Source of the DNA: Eunapius fragilis
Lineage: Eukaryota > Porifera > Demospongiae > Spongillida > Spongillidae
NCBI GenBank assembly: GCA_963681505.1
Contig: OY811971.1
Location: forward strand, 5,792,256-5,856,255
DNA: 64,000 bases
Reading direction: 5' to 3'
Of the stretch, positions 11,491-22,234 are shown piece after piece. The position numbers and the translations under genes are program-made. The notes below the pieces were generated by a model that was not told the DNA's origin, made no database searches, and worked only from the letters and a program-made list of their open reading frames with translations. Position 1 is the first letter of the stretch. Every line of letters begins with the position of its first letter.

Positions 11491-12100
11491 AGCTGAGCCC
11501 TCACGCGCTCTGTGTTCAACCCTTAGAAAGTCTCCATCACCTCTCTGGTCATTGTCACCACCACCACCCCCACACTATACTGTCCACCTTCACCCACGTA
11601 TCCATCTGACACCAATGTTGTCAAAGCAGGTAACTGAATTTGGTCGCATTAGGCATTTTCCATCAATCTTAAACTATCAGTGCAAAAGATGAAGGCTAGT
11701 ATTGTTGATGCTGTCAAGGACCATAAACAGGCACCTTTGGGAAGCTGGATGAGATCGCACTGTTTGGTAAAACCTCATGGCCAGCAAGCTTACACAATAA
11801 TCTTACAACACCAGTGCCCAGGCCATCTCCCTCAGCCGACCAAGAGGCACCAGCAGTTCCACCATCCCAACACACATCAGTTCTACTAGTGCCTCAGCCA
11901 TCATCGGTACCACAGATACCACTCCTTTCAGCAGACCTGCTCTCTCCAAACACTCACCAAGATGTCTACCAATAAGAGAGGGCCGCCTCTCCAGTAAGAT
12001 CGAAAAGACCAACCTCAGGCCTCCTGAATTTACAGTACAATGTCATCGGAACCTTACCACCCAGAGCAAAATGCATTACCACTAAAATTGGCAAGGGTCC
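11491..12100 (+). other. possible Pro/Ser-rich exon pieces, unrecognised
   Basis: A good acceptor (CTTTTTCAG) ends near 11491 and is followed by an open Pro/Ser/His-rich stretch to a GTAACT donor near 11628. A second open Pro/Ser-rich stretch, about 11770-11970, has PRPSPSADQEAPAVPP. The frame upstream of the second stretch is blocked. I do not recognise the protein; these may be exons of an unknown or dead gene, or chance. Confidence 0.2.
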
Positions 12101-12365
12101 TATTTCTGACCTAAAGTAATGGTTCAATGCACAGTAATGGATGCACACAATACAAGGGGTTACCTATTAGTGAGTTAAATAGTTTAAAGCAATTTTTGTT
12201 TAGTAAACTAGTTAAGTATTGGATCGTGCCATATGACTTTCAACCTATTTGGAGTAGATGTGTAGCTAGTATAGGCCATGGATGTACTCGAACTAGAAGT
12301 TTTACTTTAAAATGTGTTGTGTTCTGCGTGTATGTACATGCACATGTGAATGTTGATTGATATAA
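12101..12365. other. no feature seen
   Basis: A+T-rich DNA without recognisable coding, repeat or structural signals. Confidence 0.4.
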
Positions 12366-12488
12366 TTGTGGGGTTAATGTACTAAGCCACAAACAAGGTC
12401 TTTAGGTGTGGTCAGGGAGTGAGAAGTTGTGGGGTTATTGTACTAAGCCGCAAACAGGGTCTATGGGTGTGGTCAGGGAATGGGAGTT
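12366..12488. repeat. two tandem copies of a 61-bp unit
   Basis: The unit starts TTGTGGGGTTA and contains TGTACTAAGCC and GGTGTGGTCAGGGA. The copies start at 12366 and 12427 and differ at about eight positions. Confidence 0.75.
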
Positions 12489-12689
12489 AATGACCAGTAG
12501 TGAAGAGGTGTGAGTGGATTAGGTGAGATGTGTTTAAAAGTACAGCTTCTTAGAGGTTTACTTGTTTACAGGAAAACTGGACTCCCCTACATCTATGTGC
12601 TTGTATATACAAGGAAAAATAAAATTGCTCTACAAACTACATGTATGAAGTTCAAGTAGTCAATAACCGGTAGCAACACCCTTCAGTTC

Positions 12690-13690
12690 TATAGCTTTAG
12701 TCCTATGTATTTAGCACACATGGATGGTGTCACTGTCTTCCAAAAGGCCTTGATCCCTCTAATAAGTTCTTACTTGTTTTTAGGCTTCACCTCTCTTCGC
12801 ATATACATGTAGGATTGAGGTCAGGTGATTCAGCAGGGGTCCTCCACTAGTTGACTCGCTTCTCCTTCAAAAACTGCTGTGCTAGCTTTAGATGCGTGCT
12901 TTGGATTGTTATCAGCCATGAAATGATGTGACATTGGAAAATTACGTGCTAGGAATGGCAGTAAGGTTATCTCCAAGATTTTGACATACATGTAGAGTGG
13001 AGAATCCATAATCCCTTAGCAGGTCCTTTCAAGCTGATTGCCCACAAAACGTGTACTTTGACCAGATGTTTTGGTCTGCATCAATAAGTGTTTTAAATTG
13101 CATTAAACATTGCGTTCAGTAACTCATTACCTCGGATTCCGTTTAGGCGGTTGCCCAATCTTTCGACAGCATGTCCTTCAGTTTCTAACACTTATAGACA
13201 TGCTGTCGAAAGATTTCTAACTGAATTGACGACTCATCTGTCCATATAACGTCGGAGAAGTTGTCCTGCTGATGTTCCTGGCACCATTCAAAGCGTTTGA
13301 CCTTGTTGCCTTCCTATTGAACCGCAAGGGGAATAGCACATGTTCGCTATACATGTACCTGTAGCTAAAGTTGTACCAGATGATTTGGCAATATGAGCTG
13401 CCCCTGAACACCCATCCGAGGCTTCTCCGCGCACGCAAAATGCATGGTGCGAAAAGAAAGGTTATGACCTATGAAAACTTGGATTATTATAACTCAATCG
13501 ATGATTAATCCAAATAATAAGTACCTTTCTGTGCCAGAAGCGCGCGAAGCTGAACAGCGGTCGTTTCATCGTCAAGCTAAGCTGCATTTGTGCCTCCACG
13601 ATCCTGTTCACCTCATCAGTATAATTTTTGAAAGTCTACCAGATCCACAGCAGAACGCTAATGTTCCACATTTTTTAGGAATCAATAAAT
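12690..13690 (-). pseudogene. Tc1/mariner-type transposase relic
   Basis: Read on the minus strand, the pieces follow a Tc1 transposase in order. There is an N-terminal helix-turn-helix part with DDETTAVQL-like residues (about 13560-13640), then SLGWVFRGSSYCQII (about 13380-13430). KRFEWCQEHQQDN and VIWTDESSIQLE follow, the latter holding the first catalytic Asp, near 13230-13310. MADNNPKHAS near 12900 corresponds to the second Asp (canonical QQDNDPKH), and ESPDLNP to the PDLNP motif just before the third acidic residue near 12810. Several frameshifts and stops separate these pieces, including a stop shortly after WTDES. Terminal repeats were not located. Confidence 0.75.
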
Positions 13691-14518
13691 ACCTACATGA
13701 CTAACGCATAACCCTTCCCCCCAAAAAAGATTTCTCAGACAACACTGCCACTGTTTGGATCATAGCGATGGTGTTTACTACGTAGCGCTAACTTTTTATT
13801 AACCAATACTGTATAGCCGTCTAAGTTTGACTTTGGTCAGGGCCAACACCAGAGCCATCTTTATAACAGGTCCTCTGCTCATCCAACCTAAGCCTCCCAG
13901 ACAATGTGTTATAGTTAGTAGTTGTGTTATTTAATTATTATATAGTCTAGTTTGCATGTTGCAGCTTTGCTTGCAGTTTGAAGCAGTTGCACCCTACGTC
14001 AGGCGACTCAGGCCAAATTGTGTATTTTCCAACGTTAATCATAACCCCTAACTGCAGACTAATAACAATGCGTAAACGTAAATATTGCGTAACAGCTGCC
14101 CGTAATTATTGAGTACAATGCAACCTAAATAAAAACATCGCAAAAATAAAAGTTAATAATACAACACAGACAACACCCTTCGATAGAATTGCACTCCCTG
14201 CTCAGAAGAAACAAAAAGATGAAGGGAAAAAAATTGACCCCGAACCCCCAAAAAATCGACCTCACCAGGATTGGAACCCAAACACCAGGATTGGAACCCA
14301 TACAAGTTCGCACGCACGCACGCACGCACATACAGCTTCTATCAAATGATCCTTACACATCCTAAATTAGACTATCCATCATAAAGTCATTAGTCACGAT
14401 ATTTATAATTTAAGCCACACATTTCAATGCGACTGTTACGTTTCTTGTACATGTATGCAAAAGGCATTAAAAGATTTTACCTACATGTACATCTCCAAAA
14501 CGGTAAACGTTATTGACT
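13691..14518. other. non-coding; ACGC microsatellite
   Basis: No gene is recognised. A short (CGCA)n run lies at about 14310-14328. Confidence 0.4.
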
Positions 14519-14657
14519 TCCTATTTGAGCAATTTTATATTGGATTAATACAACTTTTGCCACTTATCTACCCCTTCAGATTTCTTTCAAATTACATATA
14601 TGAAAAATCCTACTGTAACTATGTTATACGCATAATTTCACTTTTGGATAATGAATA

Positions 14658-14806
14658 TGTAATGAGTGTAATCAAGCGATATCTATTCACCACAGTACAT
14701 GGACAGAATGTGTATATATACGAACCCTAACAGAATGTTCTAGAAGGGGTTAGAGTACAAGCACATAACTATTTAACACTTCAGGTGTTCGTGCGTCATC
14801 GTTACA
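14658..14806 (-). repeat. LTR of Gypsy D (3' LTR in element orientation)
   Basis: 149 bp. Its right 88 bp or so match 17276-17363 with about two differences. It begins TGTAATG and ends GTTACA on the plus strand. Confidence 0.75.
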
Positions 14807-16099
14807 TATGACCCCTTCCTCCAAGAATCCGTCTCGGATTAGTCTAACTGTAGACGATCTGGGGGGCGTCTTGTGCGAGTTGGGTATCGTCGCGTGTCGC
14901 TTTCTGCATCATCACTTCTTGAGGTGGGGTCCATGTCCTCATCATGGGCGGGATCCTCATCAGGGGTGTGGTCCTCCTCAGGGGCATGGTCTTCATCATG
15001 GGCGGGAACATCTTCTATGAGAGCAGGGCTTTCCACATCTTCATCCTCCACTTCCGTTGGCTCTACGTGTGTTCCCGATGGAGCATTAGGGGCACCTGGT
15101 GGGGCACATGCCGTCGAAGTCGTTCTTGTAGCCGCATCCCAGTAGGACAGCGTTTCAGCCTGTCAAAGTGAACCACCGTTGACTTGTTGTTTCTCGTATG
15201 CTGGATACGATATGTAACATCTGAAAGCTGTGTTATGACCCTGTATGGCCCTCTCCATGGTCTGCGGAGTTTCCTGGATTCTCCTTTCGCCAGTGCGTCG
15301 TTGAACAGCCACACCAGGTCTCCAGGTTTGAATGGATCTCAGTGCACATTGCAGTTGTAAAACTCCTTTTGCCGGCCTTGTCTTGTAGACATATTACTCC
15401 GCACCACCTCAAAAGCCGTGTTAAAAGTTTCCTGGAGGCTCTGGACGTAATTCCCGTACTGCTGAGGTATTGCTCCATGAGGTGAAGGAGGCGGTTCAAG
15501 TACAATGGCCAGGGGTAGGCGGGCGTCCCTGCCAAACATCAGGAAGAATGGCGAGTACCCGGTAGTACTTTGTATGCTGGTATTGTACACCATGCACACT
15601 TTGCTCAGATCCTCATCCCAAATGGTGCTATGTGGGTTTGATCGCGTTGATAACATACTCAATAGGGTCCTGTTAAAGCGCTCCACAAAACCGTCCGATT
15701 GTGGGTGGTATGGTGTTGTCCGCGTCTTTTCAATCTGGAGCAACTTGCACAACTGCTTGATAATTTCTGCTCTAAACTGCCTCCCCTGATCTGAATGAAG
15801 ACGCTCTGGTCGAGAGAAACGGCAAAACAGTTGGTTCAGTAGCTTCTGTGCCACTGTTGAGGCCTCTTGGTTTTGAATGAGATATGCTTCTATCCACTTC
15901 GTAAAATAGTCCCCAGCTACTAAGACATATCTGTTTCCGGCCGGAGAGGACCTAGAATGTCGATGGCCACCATTTGCATAGGTGAACCTACTGTCATAGA
16001 CGGCGCTGACGCTACGGCAAGTACGACAAATGCCGTAGCACTTTTTATGAACAGTGCGCGCCGCTGTACCACTTTTTCTAAACAGTAGTGGGTGTAAGA

Positions 16100-16541
16100 C
16101 AGCCCCGGATCCAGCATAGGCTTGGGGAGGGGGGGGGGCGGGCGGCTGCCCCCCCCCACCATTCATATAAAATGCCGCCCTCTGGGACCAATTGCCGCCC
16201 CCCCGCTCCACTCCCCACGTACTATCACGCACACGCGCACAAACGAAGATCATCGTACGGCAAGCAGCCCCCCCCCCCCCCCCACTTTTCGTATCGGTCC
16301 TGAAGCAGACAGCACCGCCCTCTCCCACCCGCTTTTCGCATCGGGCGTGAAGCGGACAGCACCCCCCCCCCCCCTCCCCCGCCTGCTTTTCGTATCAGGC
16401 CCAAAACGGACAGCACCCCCGCCCCCCCCCCCCCCCCCCCCGCTTGCTTTTCGTATCAGGCCCAAAACGGACAGCACCCCCGCCCCCCCCCCCCCCCCCC
16501 CGGTCCGCCGTATCACTTTTTTTATTGCTCCGCCGCCACTG
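16100..16541. repeat. C-rich insert with ~58-bp tandem units; possible MITE
   Basis: Between 16262 and 16506 a unit of about 57-59 bp recurs four times: CTTTTCGTATCAGGCC, then AACGGACAGCACC, then a long C run. The C runs reach about 20 and the opposite strand is strongly G-rich, so G-quadruplex/i-motif formation is plausible. The outer ends read CAGCCCCGGATCC (16100) and CCGCCACTG (to 16541). These resemble the ends of the MITE at 37787-38065, but no target duplication is visible. Confidence 0.5.
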
Positions 16542-17104
16542 CATGTACCAAGGAAACATGCACGTTCAAACATACTCTGGCGTGCATGCACAGCCGCGTA
16601 CATATATGCTGTCCTATAAGCCTGGCCGGACAGTGGTAACGTATGCACAGGTATACATACACCAGGCCACCACCGGGTAACAAAGTTTATTTGGTCAACG
16701 TTATGATGTATTAATCAATGTACATGTATGCAATGAGACAAAAGTCCGTTTTGAAAGGGATGGGTGCACGTTTTAAAATTTACATGCTATTTTTTCCTGT
16801 ATCCTATTTAGGTTTAAGTGCTCTACTACCAGCGCGATTGCCCATAGACACCATGTACAATAATTTTATTATGGATCGAATCCATGCCCGCAATTGCAGG
16901 CCATGTCTTGCACAATACGGGAGGAGGGGGGGAGGGGGGGAACGATACCTAATGGAAAAGAGGGAGGGGTAAGAACCTCTTTCATTAACATTTTTTGGTA
17001 GACTCATGCCCCTTGAAATCGTAATGAATCGCGCAATTGTTTATAGCTTGAACACCATTCCACTGTGTTACAAATGTATGATGTAAGCATAAGAAAATTT
17101 TACT

Positions 17105-17255
17105 TTAGGGCGTAGTCTCTATAAAACGCTACGTTCCATAAAATCGCTACGTTCCTCAAATGCTACGTTCCCAAAACGCTACGCTAGTCCCACGCAAACT
17201 CTACGTCAACGTTTGTTGCGTGCGACGCTAACGCTACGCAAACGTTACGTGTACT
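17105..17255. repeat. degenerate CGCTACG repeats
   Basis: Variants of (A)CGCTACGTTCC / CGCTACG recur about every 10-20 bp. Origin unknown. Confidence 0.45.
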
Positions 17256-17275
17256 TTTATTTGACCGCTACTGTA

Positions 17276-17363
17276 TACGAACCCTAACAGAATGTTCTAG
17301 AAGGGGTTAGAGTACAAGCACATGACTATTTAACACTTCAGGTATTCGTGCGTCATCGTTACA
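17276..17363 (-). repeat. partial LTR of Gypsy D
   Basis: 88 bp matching part of the LTR at 14658-14806 and ending CGTTACA directly before the AATA duplication. Confidence 0.7.
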
Positions 17364-17849
17364 AATACAAATAAATCAAAGTTGGCTAAATTATAGTAGG
17401 ACAAGATATCTTTGTAATGCTGTAGCAATGCAATGCTTACTGAAATGGTGACAAGGAGTTAATGTTCTTTCCATAAAGATTAATTTCAGTGCAAAAGTGT
17501 TTAATGATTTTTTATAAAGCATTGAAGGTCATAGTGGAGAGTTAGTGATGTCTCATAAAGTGGTGTTTCATTATATACTGACAGAGCAAGTTAGGGTACA
17601 CGTACACTTGCATACTAAAAATCATTTTGGGGATGCATAATACGGAGAGGTCTAAGCTATTTAGTATTTTTAAAACCATGTTTCTTTGATGTAACGCGTA
17701 ACCACAAAGTTTACACAAGTGCATGTCCCTATGCAGACTACTCATGAATACAAAATTGCATGGTGGAAGTACATACATGTATTTAAATAGCAAAATGAAT
17801 GTTTAATGTAGCAAATAACAATAACCATAAAATGTTGAGATAAAATAAT

Positions 17850-20190
17850 CAAGCAGTAGAGAGTTTCACTTGCAACTTTAGAGATGCTTTGTTAGACTCA
17901 GCTTCACTAATAGTGTAGGTTCTTCCAGTTGAGGTTTCAGGGTCAACAATAGTAAAAAAATTAGTAGCCAGAGTTGTCAGAATGTCAGTGCTCCATGGAT
18001 GCACCAGCAGGCTCCAAGCAGCTAAGTTTTACTTCAAGAGTAGAAGGGAAAGTTTGCAGTATGCTTGTCAGATACCACCTACTGTCATACTTGACTGTAA
18101 CAAACCTTTTGATATCATCAAATGCCACATCCTCTTCTACATCAGGTTGCATATTTAAAACACTTCCTTCAGAGCTGTTGGAATAAGCTTATACCTCTAA
18201 CCGCCCTCATCCCTTAGGCATGAAGGTATGCAGTCTCAGAGTTCCAGGAATGCTTCAAGCATTGATTAGTCTTGCTTCTAGTTGCAAAGTTTCAGTATCA
18301 TACTCCTCTTTAGTACTGTAATGAAAGTGCCCACCTGTAATGTTTGCCTTAGCATAGTCAAACAACTGTCGCCATTGTATGGCCTTTGCAGACTTGCCCG
18401 AGCTGCTGATTTCTTAACTGATCCTCCCACACCATCACTTGGGCCTTTGCCATGTGATGTGGCAAAAAATGCCACTCTGCTGGCATTCCGAAGTCATCCT
18501 CGTGATGGGTGAGATTAAGGAAGTTCTTGCAATTTTTATATTGCGATGAGCAGACGTCTGAAAAATACACCATACACTTAGGCAAAGATCCAAAGCAGTT
18601 AATATATGCAAAAATGAAATCAAATGCCTTTGGTACAGATGAACAGCAATGGTGTCGTGTTGTAGGCAGTCGGAGATTATAACCAAACTAATGTGCTCCA
18701 GCTTTTCACCACTTTTGTAGTAGCAAACAAAAGGGTGTAGGGTAGCCTGTGCATTGTTCCAATGAAATCCTTGAGCAGCATCCTGCAATACAAAGGAATA
18801 GTTCTCCCACTACAACAAATTCTCCAGGCTGCAAAGATTCTTTCCATTGTGTCAGATACATAGACTGCTGCTTTGCAATGTAGTCATGCCTCGAGAGCTC
18901 TTCCAGTTATTCACAGAAATCAGTCACAATCTCTTCAGCAGGTTTCAGCACAGTCTCTAAAGTGGAGCGATCTGTGGATGTCCCCTGCATGTACTGAATT
19001 TCGTCTACCATATTTTCTGTGAATATCTGCATTAGCTCATCTTTGAATGCTTCTAGTGATGCACACCTTTCACATTCTCCAAGGAAGCATTCTGGATCTG
19101 CTGGAGTATATGTGATCCTTGACAGGCATTCTTTATACCCATTCAAACACGAGGTATGCTCGTCAGTAAGATACCCATGTTTGGAACCATGAATCATCAG
19201 TTTCACGTTCTGATGGATTGTGCACACACAGACAGAATGAGTCCCACTGGCACCCGCAAGCACACACTCTTTTGGCCGCAAGGATGCAAACTTAGAAAAA
19301 CCAATTTTCTTGTCAGGAAACTTACCTTTGTACCTCTGAAAGGCTTCCTTGAGGTTGCAGTGTAATAGATACTTCTGTTCTAGAACTCGATGTCCATCTT
19401 TTACCACCATGATCCAATCCTTCTTTTCCGGCATAGCTCGGCTGATATCCTCACTTTTTTTAAATGAGGTTACTGATTCAGTAATGTCTGCAGGAAAAGG
19501 ATATTTTTGGGGATTGGGAGTAAAGAGATGATTCTCTTTTCACTATCAAGCTTTTTAGCCTTTCTGATCATGAAGTTAGTTGCACCATGGGGACAAAACT
19601 CTCGCTCTACTCTTCTGATAGTCCAGCTTTTAGGCAACACAGTCAGGACTTGAACTTGCTCACTCTTTACTGCACAGTTCTAAAACTTCCTTTTTTAGTT
19701 GCTGAATGAGTTCATTTGCATCATCAACTGGTTGGCTGACATTTGCATTGAAAAGTTGTAGGCTTTTAGAAACTGACTGTTGCAACTTCTGCAAATTCTG
19801 GTTCCTATAGGAACTACTGCGCTTAAGCTTCCTCTTTTGCACTAGTGATTCTCCTAAGGCTGTTGCAGATTCATTTAACTGCTCAACAATGACGTCTTGC
19901 TCAGGATCAAATTCAATAGGGCTCTGTGATGGCCTGGCTTCCTCCTGGCTACTCTCTGGGGAGCTGTGTTGCGATTTTGCTTCTTCTGCTCTAATAGACT
20001 TGTGACACGTTGAGCAAAGCTTCAGGCCTATAGTGTCATTCAGTTGATATGTAATGTGTAGTGGAGATGGGAACAGGCTTACCAGGATATAGCTTAACTA
20101 CTGAAGAGGTTAATTCATTGGAGCCAACAATTCGTATAGATCTTTGGTAATCTTCTTTTTGTGAGTTTTGAAAGGGTCACAACAGTACTT
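17850..20190 (-). pseudogene. transposase-like protein of the large TIR element
   Basis: On the minus strand the order is as follows. N-terminal CDPFKTHKK then LKLCSTCHKSI (a Cys-containing domain). A Ser/Gln-rich and coiled region. LPKSWTIRRVEREF (DNA-binding-like). An open stretch 18907-19434 with FPDKKIGFSKFASLRPKECV, GASGTHSVCVCTIHQN and CFLGECERC. Then ENYSFVLQDAAQGFHWNN, HDTIAVHLYQ, a SSQYKN motif and FATSHGKGPSDGVGGSVKK. A C-terminal region ends near 17855. This order matches a family widespread in Hydra, insects and sponges that I take to be a DDE-type transposase. The acidic residues are probably in the segment before ENYSF, where this copy has a 1-base shift, and in the SDG-SSQYKN segment. 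It carries several frameshifts and stops and is not functional. Confidence 0.6.
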
Positions 20191-21283
20191 TTCAAAGAAC
20201 ACAATAGGCTTCAGATCACTCATAGCTCACTTTAAAGGTTCGATAATAGGATATAGAATGGAACTGTATGCATGCAGCTTTATATATATATCTACTATAG
20301 TAAAAGAGCCGGTTTTGTTGGACAAACAGCGCCTCGCATTCGTACAAAGAACACTTTAGCACTATCTTCTTTGTGTGTGAGAGCGCTGTTTATCCTACAA
20401 GACCGGCCTGAGGCATATTACCACAGTGCTGTCTGTAGAAATAGCTCGATTCTTAGCAAGCGCAGACTGCATGTATTGTTCATTCACTATCTTGATTGTA
20501 AGAGAGACTAAGGGCACAACGGAGCGGCTTGTTATATTGTTTAGAACCAAGATAGCGCTAACAATAAAGCCTGCTCTTGTAAAGGCATACCACGCAATAT
20601 GAACTTTAAGTTTGTTAAACGATGTAATTTGATAACCGAAACATTCCTCTAGCGTCTTTATGTTGGACCTTGCATTCACACGATAGATAGCACTAAATGT
20701 TTACAACTACAAGCATGCGCGTGCTCACTTGATGGCTAGCTTACTTAATGCGCTCATTGTAATACCATACAGGTACAGGTTACTTGTGTAAACACTGTGG
20801 TTACGCAGTACATCAAAGAAACATGGTTTTTTAAAGACTAAATAGCCTTCACCTCTCCATATAATGCAATCCCCAAAATGATTTTTAGTATGCAAGTGTA
20901 CCCTAACTTGCTCTATCAGTATACCAAAAGAAACACCACTTTTTGAGATATCGCTAACTCTCCACTTTGACCTTCAATGCTCGCAACTTATTAAAAATCA
21001 TTAAACACTTTTGCACTGTAAGTAATCTTTATGGAAAAAACATTAATTCCATGTCAATTTCAGTAAGCATTGCTTTGCTACAGCATTACAAAGATATCTT
21101 GTCCTGCTGAAATTTAGCAAAATTTCCAACTTTGACTTATTAGTATTCATTATCCAAAGTGAATTTGAAAATGAAATTGTGCATATTACATATTTACAGT
21201 AGGAACTTTCATATATGTAAATTTGAAAGAAATCTGAAGGGGAAGTAGCAATAGTTGTGTTGATCCAATATACAATTGTTCAA

Positions 21284-21982
21284 TTTCAACATCACTATTT
21301 CTCTATGGTGAAATAGATTGTGGGGTGTTTGTGCCAGTGTTACAACGTCAGTTACCCTTTGGTGTTCAAACCTGCAAATATCTAGCTGGAGGTTTAATGC
21401 AATTCACTTTGAATTTGGTTTTACATAGAGGAATCATATACCTTTTGTTTATTAGTTTTTACTCTACCTGTTTCCAAGTTATAGCTGTGGCAGAAGTGCG
21501 TGCACATTTTACTGCTCAATTTCTGCCAATGATTTATGCACCCATGCACATCACATCACATTTGGGACATGGTTTACCTACATCATTGGTTGCAATAGAG
21601 CAGGCAAACGTGCACAGCTATAACCTCACAACGGGTAGAGTAAAAACCAATAAGCAGGACAAATTAAAAGGTACATGATCCTTCTATGTATAAATCAAAT
21701 TGAATTTTCCTGCAGGTAAACATGAATCCCAAGGGGTATTGAATATCGTAACACTGACACGAAGCTAAGCAAATACCCCACAATCTATTTAATGTTTGGG
21801 ACATGTAGCATAACTTTACATATACATGTATACGCGATATGCCATTTTCTCGTGAACTGTCCCATACAGTGATAAAATTATAACCTGATTTAGCTGAACA
21901 CTGTCCCATATATTGAGCAGGTATAACCACTCTACATGTATATGATTATGTAGCTGTAGACAGTAAATGTAACTCAGCTCAC
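21284..21982. mobile_element. ~480-bp MITE-like element (21310-21793) and flank
   Basis: AAATAGATTGTGGGG at about 21311 and its complement CCCCACAATCTATTT at about 21778-21792 are 21-bp terminal inverted repeats around non-coding DNA. No target duplication is obvious. From 21794 to 21982 the DNA looks like ordinary intron sequence downstream of the P-loop exon (minus strand). Confidence 0.5.
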
Positions 21983-22234
21983 CTGGGTCAGTGTACTCTT
22001 CCCAGCTCCTGAGTGTCCAAATAACACAACCTTTCCATATGAATCAGCAGGAAAGTCACTGCATGTTTTCATCATCTGCTTAAACACACCAAGAGATTCA
22101 TACCCAGCCACCATCATGGCTGTACGTCCATCATTGTTCTTGATGTTGACATCAATACCAGGATGGGACAAGAGTACTCTTACACAGTTTGCCCCACCAT
22201 CCCTGGCAGCCAAATGTAGAGCAGTATCTCCATA
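21983..22234 (-). CDS. ankyrin plus P-loop exon 14
   Basis: 252 bp, 84 codons, phase 0 at both ends (acceptor CACCAG, donor GTGAGC). It begins YGDTALHLAARDGGANCV, a complete ankyrin repeat of a different subtype (GIDVNIKNNDGRTAMMVA). It ends SYGKVVLFGHSGAGKSTLTQ, with the Walker A Lys-Ser/Thr intact. The rest of the nucleotide-binding domain must lie in exons outside or destroyed. Confidence 0.8.

Larger units (their letters stand above)
14658..17363 (-). mobile_element. Ty3/Gypsy fossil D, minus strand, incomplete
   Basis: One LTR (14658-14806, 149 bp, TG...CA) and a shorter matching LTR part (17276-17363) bound the element, with a 4-bp direct repeat AATA outside (14654-14657 and 17364-17367). 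Recognisable parts, read on the minus strand: integrase core about 15.35-15.95 kb (HSDQGRQFRAE, YHPQSDGFVERFNRT), a GPY/F-type C-terminal module near 15.1-15.3 kb (RRPWRGPYRV), and an acidic tail near 14.85-15.05 kb. It is heavily broken, and the 5' half is replaced by C-rich repetitive sequence. The integrase resembles that of Gypsy A. Confidence 0.8.
14519..21283 (-). mobile_element. large DNA transposon with ~510-bp terminal inverted repeats, split by a Gypsy fossil
   Basis: The right terminal repeat (about 20770-21283) is the reverse complement of two separated left pieces: 14519-14657 and 17364-17735. The left pieces join exactly across the minus-strand Gypsy fossil (14658-17363), whose flanks both read AATA. 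Without that insert the element is about 4.06 kb and encodes one transposase-like protein on the minus strand (17850-20190). Similarity between the arms is about 80-90%, so the copy is not recent. The outermost boundaries are uncertain by some bases and I could not fix a target-site duplication. The superfamily is unsettled; the protein type is one I know from Hydra and aphid genomes. Confidence 0.7.

Noticed and set aside
16088-16680. Pro-rich and Gly-rich open frames
   Set aside because: They come from C-run tandem repeats inside an old Gypsy fossil.
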